From Geotalea sp. SG265 (lineage in GTDB: Bacteria; Desulfobacterota; Desulfuromonadia; Geobacterales; Geobacteraceae), in assembly GCF_022808985.1 (NCBI RefSeq), contig NZ_JAKZFT010000007.1, positions 124,001 through 188,000 of the forward strand: a DNA stretch of 64,000 bases, in the 5' to 3' direction. Shown piece by piece: positions 53,828 through 63,832 of this stretch. Under the pieces are notes generated by a model. It had not been told where the DNA came from. It worked only from the letters and a program-made list of their open reading frames with translations, and did no database searches. Both the position numbers and the translations under genes were made by a program. Every line of letters starts with the position of its first letter. Position 1 is the stretch's first letter.

Positions 53828-56560
53828 ATGGAAGGAGAGGAGAACTCGTTGTCGAGCACCAAGCACCGGGGAAAAGCTCATATCAGAATCAGCCTTAGAA
53901 CGAAAATAGCACTGACAACTTCGGCTTTCGTCGTGCTGTTCATGTCCTTCGGTGCTTGTTCCAGCCTCTTCTACTTCGACCGCCACCAAAAGATCTTCAT
54001 CTACGGACAGCAGGCTTCCCTTGCCTCGTCAATGGCCGATGAGATTGACGGCAAGATTGCAACCTTCCAGGCAGAAGTGACGGCGGTCGCGAAACGTGTG
54101 ACGCCCGAGCTCCTGAGGGACAGGGAGAAAGCCCAGCAGTTCCTGGATGAAAAAAACGATTCCCGGCTCATGTTCGACAACGGCTTCTACCTCTTCCTGG
54201 CCAACGGCAAGATTCTCGCCGGCGCCCCCATGGAACCGGGGCTGGAGGTAGCGAATTACTCCTTTCGCGAATACTTCAAAAGAACCATGCAGACCGGCAA
54301 GTCGTATATTTCCGATCCCTATTTCACCTCAAAGAAGCACCACCATCCGGTAGTCATGTTCACTGCGCCGGTGTTGGACCGGCACGGCAAGGTGCTGGCA
54401 TTCATCGGGGGAAGTATCGACCTGATGAAAGATAACTTTCTTGGTAAGGTGGCCAGTGCCAAGATCGGTAAGAACGGCTATTTCTGCATCGTCAGCAGGC
54501 AAAGACTGCTCATCCTCCATCCCTATCGGGAGAGAATCCTCAGGGATGTCGTGCCGGCGGGGAGCAACCGCCTGCTGGACCGTGCCTTCGCCGGCTCCGA
54601 AGAGACAGGGGAAACGGTAACTTCCCTGGGCGTGCCTATGGTGAGCTCGTTCAGACACCTGAAGACCACCGGCTGGGTACTTTCTGCCAACTCCCCCCAG
54701 TCTGAGGCATATGCACCCATTGACCAGACACAGCGTTTCATGCTGCTTGCCGTTCCGATCGTGGCGGGACTTTCCATTGTCACCGTCTGGTATATGCTGG
54801 GCATGCTCACTGCTCCCTTGCGTCACCTCACGGCCCAGGTGAGAACCATGGCAACGGCTGACGAACAGAAACCTATTGCCTTGGATACCGGTGACGAGAT
54901 AGGTGCCCTGGCAGGGGCCTTCAACCGGCTGGTGGTCGAACTGAACAAGAAGAGGAAAACGGTGCAGGAACAACTCCGCTTCCTGCAAACCCTGATGGAT
55001 ACCATTCCGGCGCCGGTTTTTTACAAGGACATGGCCGGCCGCTACCTGGGGTGCAACACCGCTTTTATGGAACTGATCGGGGTGACCCGCGACCGGATGA
55101 TAGGTAAGACGGTCCATGATTTGGCGCCCAAAGCATTGGCGGAGATCTATGACTCCCACGACCTGGAGCTGGCAGAACGGCAGGGGGTGCAGGTCTACGA
55201 GTCCCAGGTCCGCTGTGCCGATGGTGGGTATCGTCACGTCATTTTTTACAAGGCGTTATTCACCAGCATTGACGAGGTGCCGGAGGGGCTGGTGGGGGTC
55301 ATGCTCGATATTACCGACCGCAAGTGCGTGGAAGAAAAGGTCCGAGAGATGGAGGAGCGCTTCCATCAGCTCTTTTCCCAGAACTGGGATGCCATTCTCC
55401 TTTTGTCGCCGGAGTCGTTCCGCATTCTCGATGCCAATCCGGCGGCAGGCGTTCTTTTCGACTGCGACAGAAATGATTTGATCTTCCAAGAGCTGTCTTC
55501 CCTTATGGACGAAGCCGATACGGCCAGGCTGGCTGCGCTCGTTGCCGGATCTGCAGATGCGGAGAGTGTTCAGCTGGACAAGGCTGCGGTCAGGGGGAAA
55601 CAGGGTATCAGCCTCACCGTTTCTGTCCGCTGTAAAAAGATAACCATCGGCAGCAACGAAATTCTCTACTGCTCCTTTCGGGACATCGGGGAAAGAATGC
55701 GGCTGCAAAAGGAGATGAAGGAGACCCAGGCGAAGCTGATCCATGCCAACAGAATGACGGCTCTGGGGGTTCTGACGGCGGGGGTCGCCCACGAAATCAA
55801 CAATCCGAACAGCTACATTTCGGCCAATGCGGCTCTGCTGGCGGAGACCTGGAGCGACGCAATGCCGGTCCTGCGCCGCCATGTGGAGGAGCATGGGGAA
55901 ATATGCCTGGGTGGATTACCTTTTAGCGAGATGGAGCAGGTGATCCCGCGCCTCTGTTCCGGTCTCACCGAAGGCTCACGCCGCATCGCCGACATCATCG
56001 ACAATCTGAAGGGGTTCTACCGGGATGAGAAAGGGGCGCAGGCTGCGGCCTTCGACCTGAATAAGGCTATTAGCGATGGCGTGTCCATCCTCAGCCACCA
56101 CATCCACAGGCACACCAACAACTTTTCCCTCGCCCTCGGCCAGTGTCTCCCTCCCGCCCGGGGAAGGTCCCAGCAGATAGAACAGGTGGTGATCAATCTG
56201 GTGATGAACGCCCTGCAGGCTCTTCGCGACAAATCCGGAGCCGTTTCAGTAGCCTCCGCCTTTGTCGAGCAATCGGGGTGCGTGAGCATTACGGTGAAGG
56301 ACGAAGGGCGGGGGATGTCGCCGGAGGTACTGGAGCGGCTTACCGAACCCTTCTTCTCCACCAGGCTCGACGAGGGGGGGACCGGCCTCGGTCTTTCCAT
56401 TACCGACACCATCATCAAGGAGCATGGAGGGTCGCTGCTGTTCAAGTCCGTTCCCGGCGAGGGAACGACTGCAACCTTGTACCTGCCTACCGCACCGGGT
56501 GCGGGACCGGCATCGGCTGCGGCTGCAGACCGTGCGCCGACGGTGGAATACCCGATTTGA
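53828..56560 (+). CDS. Membrane sensor histidine kinase (Cache-HAMP-PAS-PAS-HisKA-HATPase)
   Basis: Transmembrane sensor kinase of 910 residues. A first helix (residues about 28-50) leads into a large periplasmic double-Cache-like sensor, then a second helix near 305-325, a HAMP linker (GDEIGALAGAFNRLV), two PAS domains (about 385-500 and 512-630), a HisKA domain with phosphorylatable His655 in GVAHEINNPN, and a HATPase domain (VINLVMNALQAL, DEGRGMS, GGTGLGLSI). No receiver is fused. The regulator gene starts 13 bases downstream, so it is the obvious partner. The ligand is unknown. Confidence 0.92.
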   Translation: MEGEENSLSSTKHRGKAHIRISLRTKIALTTSAFVVLFMSFGACSSLFYFDRHQKIFIYGQQASLASSMADEIDGKIATFQAEVTAVAKRVTPELLRDREKAQQFLDEKNDSRLMFDNGFYLFLANGKILAGAPMEPGLEVANYSFREYFKRTMQTGKSYISDPYFTSKKHHHPVVMFTAPVLDRHGKVLAFIGGSIDLMKDNFLGKVASAKIGKNGYFCIVSRQRLLILHPYRERILRDVVPAGSNRLLDRAFAGSEETGETVTSLGVPMVSSFRHLKTTGWVLSANSPQSEAYAPIDQTQRFMLLAVPIVAGLSIVTVWYMLGMLTAPLRHLTAQVRTMATADEQKPIALDTGDEIGALAGAFNRLVVELNKKRKTVQEQLRFLQTLMDTIPAPVFYKDMAGRYLGCNTAFMELIGVTRDRMIGKTVHDLAPKALAEIYDSHDLELAERQGVQVYESQVRCADGGYRHVIFYKALFTSIDEVPEGLVGVMLDITDRKCVEEKVREMEERFHQLFSQNWDAILLLSPESFRILDANPAAGVLFDCDRNDLIFQELSSLMDEADTARLAALVAGSADAESVQLDKAAVRGKQGISLTVSVRCKKITIGSNEILYCSFRDIGERMRLQKEMKETQAKLIHANRMTALGVLTAGVAHEINNPNSYISANAALLAETWSDAMPVLRRHVEEHGEICLGGLPFSEMEQVIPRLCSGLTEGSRRIADIIDNLKGFYRDEKGAQAAAFDLNKAISDGVSILSHHIHRHTNNFSLALGQCLPPARGRSQQIEQVVINLVMNALQALRDKSGAVSVASAFVEQSGCVSITVKDEGRGMSPEVLERLTEPFFSTRLDEGGTGLGLSITDTIIKEHGGSLLFKSVPGEGTTATLYLPTAPGAGPASAAAADRAPTVEYPI

Positions 56561-56573
56561 CAGAGAGGATACC

Positions 56574-57998
56574 ATGACCAGCCCCGGAAAATTTCCCATT
56601 CTCCTCATCGATGACGAGGAGGAGATACTCTTCATCTACCGTATCATGCTCAGGGGGGCCGGCTTCAGCGAAGTCACGACCCTGAGCGACAGCCGCAAGG
56701 TCATTCCCCTGCTGCAGGAGAGGAGCGTCGCTCTCATGCTGCTCGATCTTTATATGCCCCATCTCGGGGGATTCGAGCTCCTTAAAGAGATCAAGGACCG
56801 TTTTCCCCAGATCCCTGTCATTATCATGAGTGCGGCCAACCAGATCGAGCTGGCGGTGGAGTGCATGAAGTTGGGAGCCTTGGATTATTTCGTTAAACCG
56901 GCAGAGAAGAGCCGGCTTCTGGGGAGTGTCAGCCGGGCTCTAGAACTCCACTCCCTGCGGAACGAGGTTTCCCTGCTGACCAGGCATTTCTTCTCAGACC
57001 ACCTGGATAATGAAGAGGTTTTTGCCCCCATCGTCACGCGCAACCCTGCCATGAGACGCATCTTTCGTTACACAGAGGCAGTGGCGGCGAGCGATCAGCC
57101 GGTGCTTGTCACCGGGGAGACCGGCGTCGGCAAAGAGATGATTGTTCGTGCCCTCCACGAATCGGGGAAAGTGGGTGGCCCCTTCATGGCGGTCAACATT
57201 GCTGGTCTGGATGACCATGCTTTTTCCGATACCCTCTTCGGCCACACCAGGGGCGCATTTACCGGGGCGGACCAGCCCCGGGAAGGGCTCATTGCAAAGG
57301 CGGCTGGGGGGACCCTCTTCCTCGACGAGATCGGTGACCTGCAGCCCACATCCCAGATCAAGCTGCTGCGCCTTTTACAGGAACGGGAGTATTACCCGCT
57401 CGGTTCGGACACCTGCAAGAAGAGCGATGCCCGGATCGTCGTCGCCACCAACCGCGACCTGAAACAGAGGGTGGAAGATAGTGCTTTCCGCAGCGATCTC
57501 TATTATAGGCTGCAGACCCATAAGATCCAGCTGCCGCCACTGCGCGAGCGGCTGGAGGACATTCCCCTGCTGGTCAATCGCTTTCTCGATGAGGCTGCTG
57601 CGGCCATGGGCAAGGCAAGACCGACTCCCCCGGGCGAACTGGCCGGCTACCTGTCAGCTTACGATTTTCCGGGCAACATCCGCGAGCTGAAAGCGCTCGT
57701 TTTCGATGCGGTTGCCAATCATCAGCAGGGGGTGCTTTCCCTGAAAAGCTTCAAGGAAGCGATCGGCACCGACCGTAGCCGTCGCGGTCCCGATCCCATC
57801 GCCTCCTTAAGGCAGTGCACCGGCATGGCCGGGGGGCAGATGCCGACCCTCAGGGAGGCGGAAGAAGCGCTCATCGCCCATGCCTTGAAAGCCGCCGGCG
57901 GCAATCAGGGCATAGCCGCTTCACACCTGGGCATCAGCAGGCAGGCCCTGAACAAGCGTCTGAGCAGGCGGGGCGAAAATCCGCCGGACAGAGCATAG
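56574..57998 (+). CDS. Sigma-54-dependent response regulator (NtrC family)
   Basis: Partner regulator of the upstream kinase. The 474-residue protein has a receiver (Asp13-Asp14, phosphorylation site Asp58 in LLDLYMPHLGG), an AAA+ domain (Walker A GETGVGKEMIVRALHE, intact sigma-54 loop GAFTGA, Walker B GTLFLDEIGDL) and a Fis-type helix-turn-helix (AAGGNQGIAASHLGISRQALNKRL). The ATG at 56574 has GAGAGG upstream. Two 16-base dyads and a -24/-12 promoter follow immediately downstream, so it very likely switches on the chemosensory operon starting at 58240. Confidence 0.93.
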   Translation: MTSPGKFPILLIDDEEEILFIYRIMLRGAGFSEVTTLSDSRKVIPLLQERSVALMLLDLYMPHLGGFELLKEIKDRFPQIPVIIMSAANQIELAVECMKLGALDYFVKPAEKSRLLGSVSRALELHSLRNEVSLLTRHFFSDHLDNEEVFAPIVTRNPAMRRIFRYTEAVAASDQPVLVTGETGVGKEMIVRALHESGKVGGPFMAVNIAGLDDHAFSDTLFGHTRGAFTGADQPREGLIAKAAGGTLFLDEIGDLQPTSQIKLLRLLQEREYYPLGSDTCKKSDARIVVATNRDLKQRVEDSAFRSDLYYRLQTHKIQLPPLRERLEDIPLLVNRFLDEAAAAMGKARPTPPGELAGYLSAYDFPGNIRELKALVFDAVANHQQGVLSLKSFKEAIGTDRSRRGPDPIASLRQCTGMAGGQMPTLREAEEALIAHALKAAGGNQGIAASHLGISRQALNKRLSRRGENPPDRA

Positions 57999-58024
57999 AT
58001 ACGCCGCAAGCTTCAGGTAAACCC

Positions 58025-58040
58025 TGCGACAAAAGTTGCA
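58025..58040. promoter_or_regulatory. Candidate upstream activator site 1
   Basis: TGCGACAAAAGTTGCA is an imperfect dyad (TGCRAC-N4-GTYGCA). It lies about 183 bases upstream of the predicted sigma-54 start point, a normal enhancer distance. Confidence 0.6.
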
Positions 58041-58111
58041 ATGTGAACCTTTGTCTCCTTTCTTCCAGTCCCGTAGCGGGTGCCATCTGGGAGGCTTCTG
58101 CACCTAATAAC

Positions 58112-58127
58112 TGCAATAATTGTCGCA
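58112..58127. promoter_or_regulatory. Candidate upstream activator site 2
   Basis: TGCAATAATTGTCGCA is a second copy of the same dyad in inverted orientation, centred about 96 bases upstream of the predicted start point and 87 bases from site 1, roughly eight helical turns. Confidence 0.6.
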
Positions 58128-58191
58128 CCCCCCTTCCTCCCTTCCTTTGCCTAACTACCCAATTTAACAAGTAAAAATTAGTATCCGTTTT

Positions 58192-58207
58192 TGGCATCCC
58201 CCCTGCA
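58192..58207 (+). promoter_or_regulatory. Sigma-54 (-24/-12) promoter for STAS-cheA-cheW-mcp-cheR-cheB
   Basis: TGGCATCCCCCCTGCA keeps the GG and GC of the RpoN consensus with exact spacing, with one change in the TTGC block. The start point would be near 58218, about 22 bases before the STAS gene. Confidence 0.8.
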
Positions 58208-58239
58208 CTACCAGGCTCACAACCAAGCAGGAGGTTTCC

Positions 58240-58587
58240 ATGACCCTACCCCCACAGAAACCACGGTCACTTGTGCTGGATGGCGATTGGTCGGTGGCAG
58301 GCGTAGCCCGCCAGCTGCCGCTGATCATGGCCTATCTGGCCGGGCTGAGAACGGAGCTTTCAAGCGATGGCGGTGTTGCAGCCGGCAGACTAGCCATCGT
58401 CCTCGAAGGAGTGGAGACGCTGGATGCTTGCGGCTGTCAGCTCCTGGCCCTCCTGGCCTGCCAGGTGCTCAATATGGGGTGGGAGCCGTCCATTGTCGCC
58501 GTACCGGCCAACCTGCAGGAGATCATCGATACCTTTGGGTTCAGTCATTATTTCCGGAGCGGCAGCTCGGGAGGGAGCGACCGATGA
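58240..58587 (+). CDS. STAS-domain protein, first gene of second chemosensory operon
   Basis: A 115-residue protein with the STAS fold of anti-anti-sigma factors: LAIVLEGVETLDACGCQLLALLA and a following helix. In SpoIIAA-type proteins a serine or threonine in the LDxxG region is phosphorylated; here the segment is LDACGCQLL with alanine and cysteine, so classical serine phosphorylation looks unlikely. AGGAGG precedes the ATG. It overlaps the cheA start by four bases (ATGA), suggesting it acts within this pathway. Confidence 0.82.
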   Translation: MTLPPQKPRSLVLDGDWSVAGVARQLPLIMAYLAGLRTELSSDGGVAAGRLAIVLEGVETLDACGCQLLALLACQVLNMGWEPSIVAVPANLQEIIDTFGFSHYFRSGSSGGSDR

Positions 58588-60674
58588 GCAGCCGGGGAGG
58601 CTCCATGGATTTGGCCCGCTTCAGTCAGACCTTCTTCGAGGAATGCAGTGAGCACCTGGCGGACATCGAGCGTATCCTTCTCGGCCTGGATGTACACCGG
58701 CCCGATGGGGAGGAGCTCAATGCCCTCTTCCGTTCGGCACACACCATTAAGGGAAGTGCCGGAATCTTCGGCTTCGACGACATGACGGTGGTAACCCATC
58801 TGCTCGAATCGCTGCTCGATCGGATTCGGGGGGGAGAGCTGCTGTTGTCCCCGGCAATGATCGACCTTTTTTTGCAGGCGAAGGATACCATCGCCATGCA
58901 GCTGGGATGGCACCGGGACGGGAAACCGGTCAACCAGCAGGCTGTGGAAGAGGTCTGCAGCAGCTTGCAACAATTGGCAGAGCAGGACCTTTCGTCTTCC
59001 CCGGCGCTTGGGGCTTCTTCCGATGGGGAGAACTCGGCTGCCGGTCGGGCCGGGATCTATGAAATAGATTTTGTGCCGGACCTCGATCTCTTCTTGCGGG
59101 GAGCCCGCATGGATTATCTCTTCGACGAGCTGGCCCAGCTGGGGACGTTCACGGCGCAAGCAGAGGTGGCAGAGTTACCTGCCATCGAGGAATTTGATCC
59201 CGAAGAGTGTCATACCCGTTGGCGGCTGCAGTTATTGGCTTCCTGCATGGAGCGGGAGATCCGTGATGTCTTCGAATTTGTTGCCGATGAGGGGCAGCTG
59301 CAGGTGAGAAAGCTGGACAGCACCGACGGCAGCAAATTTACGGCGCTGCCTGTGGTACCACCCCTGCAGCCGGCAGGAGAGGCTCTGCCATTCGGCAGAA
59401 GAGCCTATGACCGGAATGAGGCAGCTCCCGGGGCGTTCGGTCGCCGGGGAAGTGAAACGGAATCGTCCATCCGTGTCGGTGTGGCCAAGGTTGACCAGCT
59501 GATCAACCAGGTGGGGGAGCTGGTCATCACCCAGGCCATGCTGCGCCAGATGGGGGATGCTCTCGATCCGGTCCATTTCGAGAACCTGCATCGGGGGTTG
59601 CAGCAGCTGGAGCGAAACACCAGGGACCTGCAGCAGAGCGTCATGTCCATCAGGCTGGTCCCCATCAGCATCGTCTTCAACCGTTTTCCACGGCTGGTGC
59701 GGGAACTGGCGGCCAAGCTGGGCAAACAGGTCGAGCTAAAGCTGGTGGGGGAGACTACGGAGCTGGATAAGGGGCTGGTGGAAAAAATCGCCGACCCACT
59801 TACTCACCTGGTGCGCAATGCCCTGGATCACGCCCTGGAAGTGCCGGAAATACGTACTGCTGCCGGCAAAGCACCCACCGGCACCGTCACGCTGCAGGCT
59901 TCCCAGGCGGGGGGGAGGGTTGTCATCGACGTCATCGATGACGGCGCCGGCCTCAACCGGGAGAAGATCCTGCTGAAAGCGGCGGAGCGTGGCATAGCCG
60001 CTGTCGATACCATGACCGACGACGAGGTGTGGCAGCTCATCTTTGCTCCCGGGTTTTCCACAGCTGAAGCGGTGACCGATATCTCCGGGCGGGGGGTCGG
60101 TATGGATGTGGTGCAGAAGAATGTCCAGAGCTTGGGGGGGCGAGTTGCCATCAAGTCCGAGCGGGGCAGGGGGACCACCGTCACCATCAGCCTGCCTCTC
60201 ACCCTGGCCATTCTCGATGGGCTCAGCGTCGGCGTCGGTGAAGAGCGGCTGATCGTGCCGATCAATGCCATTATCGAATCGTTTCAGCCCACGGACGACA
60301 ATCTACGAACGGTCAACAGCAGGGAGGTGGTCCATGTGCGGGGAGAATACATCCCGATTCTGCACCTGCATCGCATCTTCAACCTTAACGGCGCAGTAAC
60401 CGACCCCCGGAAGGGCATCCTCATGGTCATCGAGGTGGAGGGGGAAAAGGGGGCAATTTTGGTGGACAGCCTGCAGGATGAGCTCCAGATAGTCATCAAG
60501 AGCATGGAGGACAACTATCGTAAGGTGGAAGGAACTTCCGGCGCGACGATTCTTGGGGACGGGCGAGTGGCCCTGATCCTTGATGTGGGAGCGCTGATGC
60601 AGCAGGCAAAGATGGGGCGGGTGACGACCGGCGTCGGCCCGGATCGAAAGGAGGCGAGGGTTTATGCAGGATGA
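58584..60674 (+). CDS. cheA: Chemotaxis histidine kinase CheA (second system)
   Basis: Core kinase of the second chemosensory array. The 696-residue protein has an Hpt domain (His53 in [12 protein letters not shown]), an intermediate region around residues 155-260 ([20 protein letters not shown] and onward) that may be a regulator-docking P2-like domain, a dimerisation domain, a GHKL ATPase ([35 protein letters not shown]) and a C-terminal CheW-like domain. The ATG overlaps the STAS stop codon. It differs clearly from the 593-residue CheA at 19803-21584. Confidence 0.94.
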   Translation: MSSRGGSMDLARFSQTFFEECSEHLADIERILLGLDVHRPDGEELNALFRSAHTIKGSAGIFGFDDMTVVTHLLESLLDRIRGGELLLSPAMIDLFLQAKDTIAMQLGWHRDGKPVNQQAVEEVCSSLQQLAEQDLSSSPALGASSDGENSAAGRAGIYEIDFVPDLDLFLRGARMDYLFDELAQLGTFTAQAEVAELPAIEEFDPEECHTRWRLQLLASCMEREIRDVFEFVADEGQLQVRKLDSTDGSKFTALPVVPPLQPAGEALPFGRRAYDRNEAAPGAFGRRGSETESSIRVGVAKVDQLINQVGELVITQAMLRQMGDALDPVHFENLHRGLQQLERNTRDLQQSVMSIRLVPISIVFNRFPRLVRELAAKLGKQVELKLVGETTELDKGLVEKIADPLTHLVRNALDHALEVPEIRTAAGKAPTGTVTLQASQAGGRVVIDVIDDGAGLNREKILLKAAERGIAAVDTMTDDEVWQLIFAPGFSTAEAVTDISGRGVGMDVVQKNVQSLGGRVAIKSERGRGTTVTISLPLTLAILDGLSVGVGEERLIVPINAIIESFQPTDDNLRTVNSREVVHVRGEYIPILHLHRIFNLNGAVTDPRKGILMVIEVEGEKGAILVDSLQDELQIVIKSMEDNYRKVEGTSGATILGDGRVALILDVGALMQQAKMGRVTTGVGPDRKEARVYAG

Positions 60675-61224
60675 AAAAGGGGCAACCCGGAGCGGGGAGG
60701 GCGAAGAATACCTCACCTTTACCCTGGGCAGCGAAGAGTACGGCATGGATATCCTCAAGGTTCAGGAGATTCGCGGTTACGATGCGGTGACGCATATCGC
60801 CAATTCTCCCGAATTCCTCAAGGGGGTCATCAATCTGCGCGGCGTCATAGTTCCCATTGTCGATATGCGCATCAAATTCAACCTGGGAAGCGCCGTTTAC
60901 AACGACTTTACCGTCGTCATCATCATCAATCTCTCTGGACGGGTGGTCGGCATGGTCGTGGACGGGGTATCCGACGTCCTCAGTCTTACCCCGGAACAGG
61001 TGAAGGCGGCACCAGAATTCAGTTCCGGGCTCGATACCAGATACATTACCGGACTCGGCACGGTCAACGGCCAGATGCTGATCCTGGTGGACATCGAACG
61101 CCTGATGTCCAGTTCGGAGATGCAGTTGATGGATAACTGCGCCGAAGATACGCACACGTCGGCACTGCCGATGGACAATAAATCTGCCCAAGGAGAACAG
61201 CTATGCAATGGTTCTACAATCTGA
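60664..61224 (+). CDS. cheW: Chemotaxis coupling protein CheW (second system)
   Basis: Adaptor between CheA and the linked receptor. The 186-residue protein is a CheW domain ([51 protein letters not shown]) with a polar C-terminal tail of about 25 residues. It overlaps the cheA end by 11 bases and the receptor start by 22 bases, so translation is tightly coupled. GGAGG precedes the ATG. Confidence 0.93.
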   Translation: MQDEKGATRSGEGEEYLTFTLGSEEYGMDILKVQEIRGYDAVTHIANSPEFLKGVINLRGVIVPIVDMRIKFNLGSAVYNDFTVVIIINLSGRVVGMVVDGVSDVLSLTPEQVKAAPEFSSGLDTRYITGLGTVNGQMLILVDIERLMSSSEMQLMDNCAEDTHTSALPMDNKSAQGEQLCNGSTI

Positions 61225-62921
61225 AGATCGGCACGAAACTGCTGTCAAGCTTCATCATCCTGGCAGCCATCGCTGGTGTCATCGGCGCGATCGGCATTGC
61301 CAATATCCATAAGGCGGACGACAACGGCCAGACGCTCTATGAAAATGTTACCGTTCCCATCGCCCACCTGGGGGAGATATCCACCGGATTCCAGCGGGTG
61401 CGGGTCAACCTGGCTAAGATCCTGCTGGTGCACGACCGGGCCGAAAAGCAGAAATACAGCGAGCAGATCAAGGAGTTGAGCGAGGAGATCACCAAGAAAG
61501 TGGAACTGGCAGAAAAGGCATTTACCGGCACGGAAGAGAAGACGTTGCTGAAAGATTTCAGCGACAGCCGCACCGTCTTTCGGCCGCTCATCGGCAGGAT
61601 AGCCGATCTTTCCATGGCGGGGAGGGACGCAGAAGCGCTTGCCCTATATAACGGCGAGGCGACACAGGCGGCAATGGCCGAGCAAAGCGCGATGAACAAG
61701 CTGGTGGAGTTCAAGGTCAAGGAAGCGAAGGCGACCTCTCAGCAGAATTCTGCCATGGCCAAGGGCGCGATCAGCTTTACCCTGGTCCTGGCGGTGGTCG
61801 GCGTTATTCTGGCTATCGGCTTCGGCCTGTTCATTACCCGCATCATCACCGCACCTCTGCAGGAGGCGGTGCGCACGGCGCAACTGGTGGCCGGGGGAGA
61901 CCTGACCTGCAAGGTGGAGCCGAAATTTAGCGATGAAACCGGGCAACTCCTTTCGGCCCTGAAGGAGATGAACGGCAGTCTGGTGGATATTGTCCGGGAC
62001 GTGCGCAACGGGGCCGATTCCATTGCCACGGCAACCGAGCAGATCTCCGCCGGCAATGCCGACCTCTCCCAGCGTACAGAAGAACAGGCGTCGGCACTGG
62101 AAGAGACGGCATCGAGCATGGAGGAGCTGACCTCAACCGTCAAGCAGAATGCGGATAATGCCCAGCAGGCGAACCAGTTGGCCATCAGTGCTTCCTCGGT
62201 GGCGGTCAAGGGGGGCGAAGTCATTACCCGGGTCGTAGACACCATGGGTTCCATCTCCGACAGCTCCCGTAAGATTTCCGACATCATCGGCGTCATCGAC
62301 GGTATCGCCTTCCAGACCAACATTCTGGCCCTCAACGCCGCCGTAGAGGCGGCCCGTGCCGGTGAGCAGGGGCGTGGTTTCGCCGTGGTCGCCGCCGAGG
62401 TGCGCAGCCTCGCCCAGCGCAGCGCCGCTGCTGCAAAGGAGATCAAGGCCCTCATCGAAGATTCGGTGAGCAAGGTGGAGGACGGGAGCAGGCTGGTGGA
62501 AGAGGCGGGGCACACAACCCAGGAGATCGTTACCAGCATCAAGCGGGTTACCGATATTATGGCGGAAATATCCGCTGCTTCCCTGGAGCAGTCGAGCGGA
62601 ATCGAGCAGGTCAATACCGCCATTACCCAGATGGATGATGTGACCCAGCAGAACGCCGCCTTGGTGGAGCAGGCCGCGGCTGCGGCAGAGTCCCTGGAAG
62701 AGCAGGCAGGGCAGTTGGTGGAGATGGTCAGCCGCTTCAAACTGGACGAAACCCTGCAATCGCGAAAGATCGCCATGGAGAAAAAGGTGCGCAGGATCGA
62801 TGCCCTCCAGGGCAAACCAGCGGCAGCAAAGGCGAAGCCGGTCACGGCTCCGGCAAGACTGGCCAAGGCGGAAGGGCATGACTGCCCAGCGTCGGAGGCC
62901 GACGACTGGAAAGAATTTTAA
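61203..62921 (+). CDS. Methyl-accepting chemotaxis protein with C-terminal xWxxF tether
   Basis: Transmembrane chemoreceptor of 572 residues: helix 1 near residues 13-33, a periplasmic four-helix-bundle type sensor, helix 2 near 190-212, HAMP (about 212-265), and a cytoplasmic methylation and signalling hairpin with the tip around [20 protein letters not shown] (residues about 367-390). The last residues, DDWKEF, resemble the xWxxF tether that recruits CheR or CheB in some receptors, and both are encoded just downstream. AAGGAG precedes the ATG. Confidence 0.92.
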   Translation: MQWFYNLKIGTKLLSSFIILAAIAGVIGAIGIANIHKADDNGQTLYENVTVPIAHLGEISTGFQRVRVNLAKILLVHDRAEKQKYSEQIKELSEEITKKVELAEKAFTGTEEKTLLKDFSDSRTVFRPLIGRIADLSMAGRDAEALALYNGEATQAAMAEQSAMNKLVEFKVKEAKATSQQNSAMAKGAISFTLVLAVVGVILAIGFGLFITRIITAPLQEAVRTAQLVAGGDLTCKVEPKFSDETGQLLSALKEMNGSLVDIVRDVRNGADSIATATEQISAGNADLSQRTEEQASALEETASSMEELTSTVKQNADNAQQANQLAISASSVAVKGGEVITRVVDTMGSISDSSRKISDIIGVIDGIAFQTNILALNAAVEAARAGEQGRGFAVVAAEVRSLAQRSAAAAKEIKALIEDSVSKVEDGSRLVEEAGHTTQEIVTSIKRVTDIMAEISAASLEQSSGIEQVNTAITQMDDVTQQNAALVEQAAAAAESLEEQAGQLVEMVSRFKLDETLQSRKIAMEKKVRRIDALQGKPAAAKAKPVTAPARLAKAEGHDCPASEADDWKEF

Positions 62922-62937
62922 TCGCGGGATGGGAACA

Positions 62938-63825
62938 ATGGAAATGACCGGGATGGCGGCTGCAGCGTCCGGCAAGGCGCCGGCAGCAGAAAGTTGGGGG
63001 GATGACAGAGAAATGATGATCTCTCCCCTCACGGAGGAGGAGTTCGAGAGCATTCGCGGCCTCATCCACCGCATCGCCGGCATTTCCCTTTCCCCCAACA
63101 AGAAAGACCTGGTTTACAGCCGTCTGGCCCGCCGCCTGCGCGCCCGGCGGCTAGTTTCATTTACCGATTATATTGGCATTCTGGAGGGGGGTGACCGCAA
63201 TGAACGGGAAGCCTTTATCAACGCCCTGACGACGAACATGACTTCGTTTTTTCGCGAGGCCCACCACTTTCCCATCCTTGCCCGGCACCTGGAAAGCGTC
63301 AGGGAAAAACGGGCAATCGCCTTTTGGACCTGTGCCTCTTCCACGGGAGAAGAACCCTATTCCCTGGCCATCACCGCCGTCGAACAATTCAACAGTTTCA
63401 ACGCCCCGGTGCGCATCTTTGCCACGGATATAGACACCAGCGTGCTGGAAAGGGCGCGGCGGGGAATCTACTCCCTTGAACAACTGCAGATGCTGGCGCC
63501 GGAACGACTGAAACGCTTCTTCCTGCGTGGTGGAGGGGAAAATGCGGGCTTTGCCAAGGTGAAGCCGGAATTACAGGAGATGATCTCCTTTCGGCAGCTC
63601 AATCTCTTGAATGATGACTGGGGGATTCGCGAGCGATACGATGCCATTTTTTGCCGCAACGTCTTGATCTATTTTGACAAGGCAACCCAGCAACGGGTCC
63701 TGAAAAAACTGGCCCGTTACCTTAAACCGGATGGGCTGTTATTTGTCGGTCACTCGGAAAGCCTGCAGCATGACGGCGAACTGTTCCGCCTTTGCGGGAA
63801 AACCGTCTATGCCTTGAGGAGCTGA
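62938..63825 (+). CDS. cheR: Chemotaxis protein-glutamate O-methyltransferase (CheR, second system)
   Basis: Methylates receptor glutamates using SAM. The 295-residue protein has an N-terminal helical domain ([18 protein letters not shown]), the hallmark [14 protein letters not shown], the SAM loop [32 protein letters not shown] and [10 protein letters not shown]. Two in-frame starts, 62929 and 62938, are equally plausible. It follows the receptor gene by 16 bases and precedes cheB by 7 bases, an arrangement that suits methylation of that receptor. Confidence 0.92.
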   Translation: MEMTGMAAAASGKAPAAESWGDDREMMISPLTEEEFESIRGLIHRIAGISLSPNKKDLVYSRLARRLRARRLVSFTDYIGILEGGDRNEREAFINALTTNMTSFFREAHHFPILARHLESVREKRAIAFWTCASSTGEEPYSLAITAVEQFNSFNAPVRIFATDIDTSVLERARRGIYSLEQLQMLAPERLKRFFLRGGGENAGFAKVKPELQEMISFRQLNLLNDDWGIRERYDAIFCRNVLIYFDKATQQRVLKKLARYLKPDGLLFVGHSESLQHDGELFRLCGKTVYALRS

Positions 63826-63832
63826 ATCCGCC

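Noticed and set aside
61739-63101. Minus-strand frames opposite the chemoreceptor
   Set aside because: Shadow of the repetitive Ala/Glu-rich receptor sequence; no start signals.
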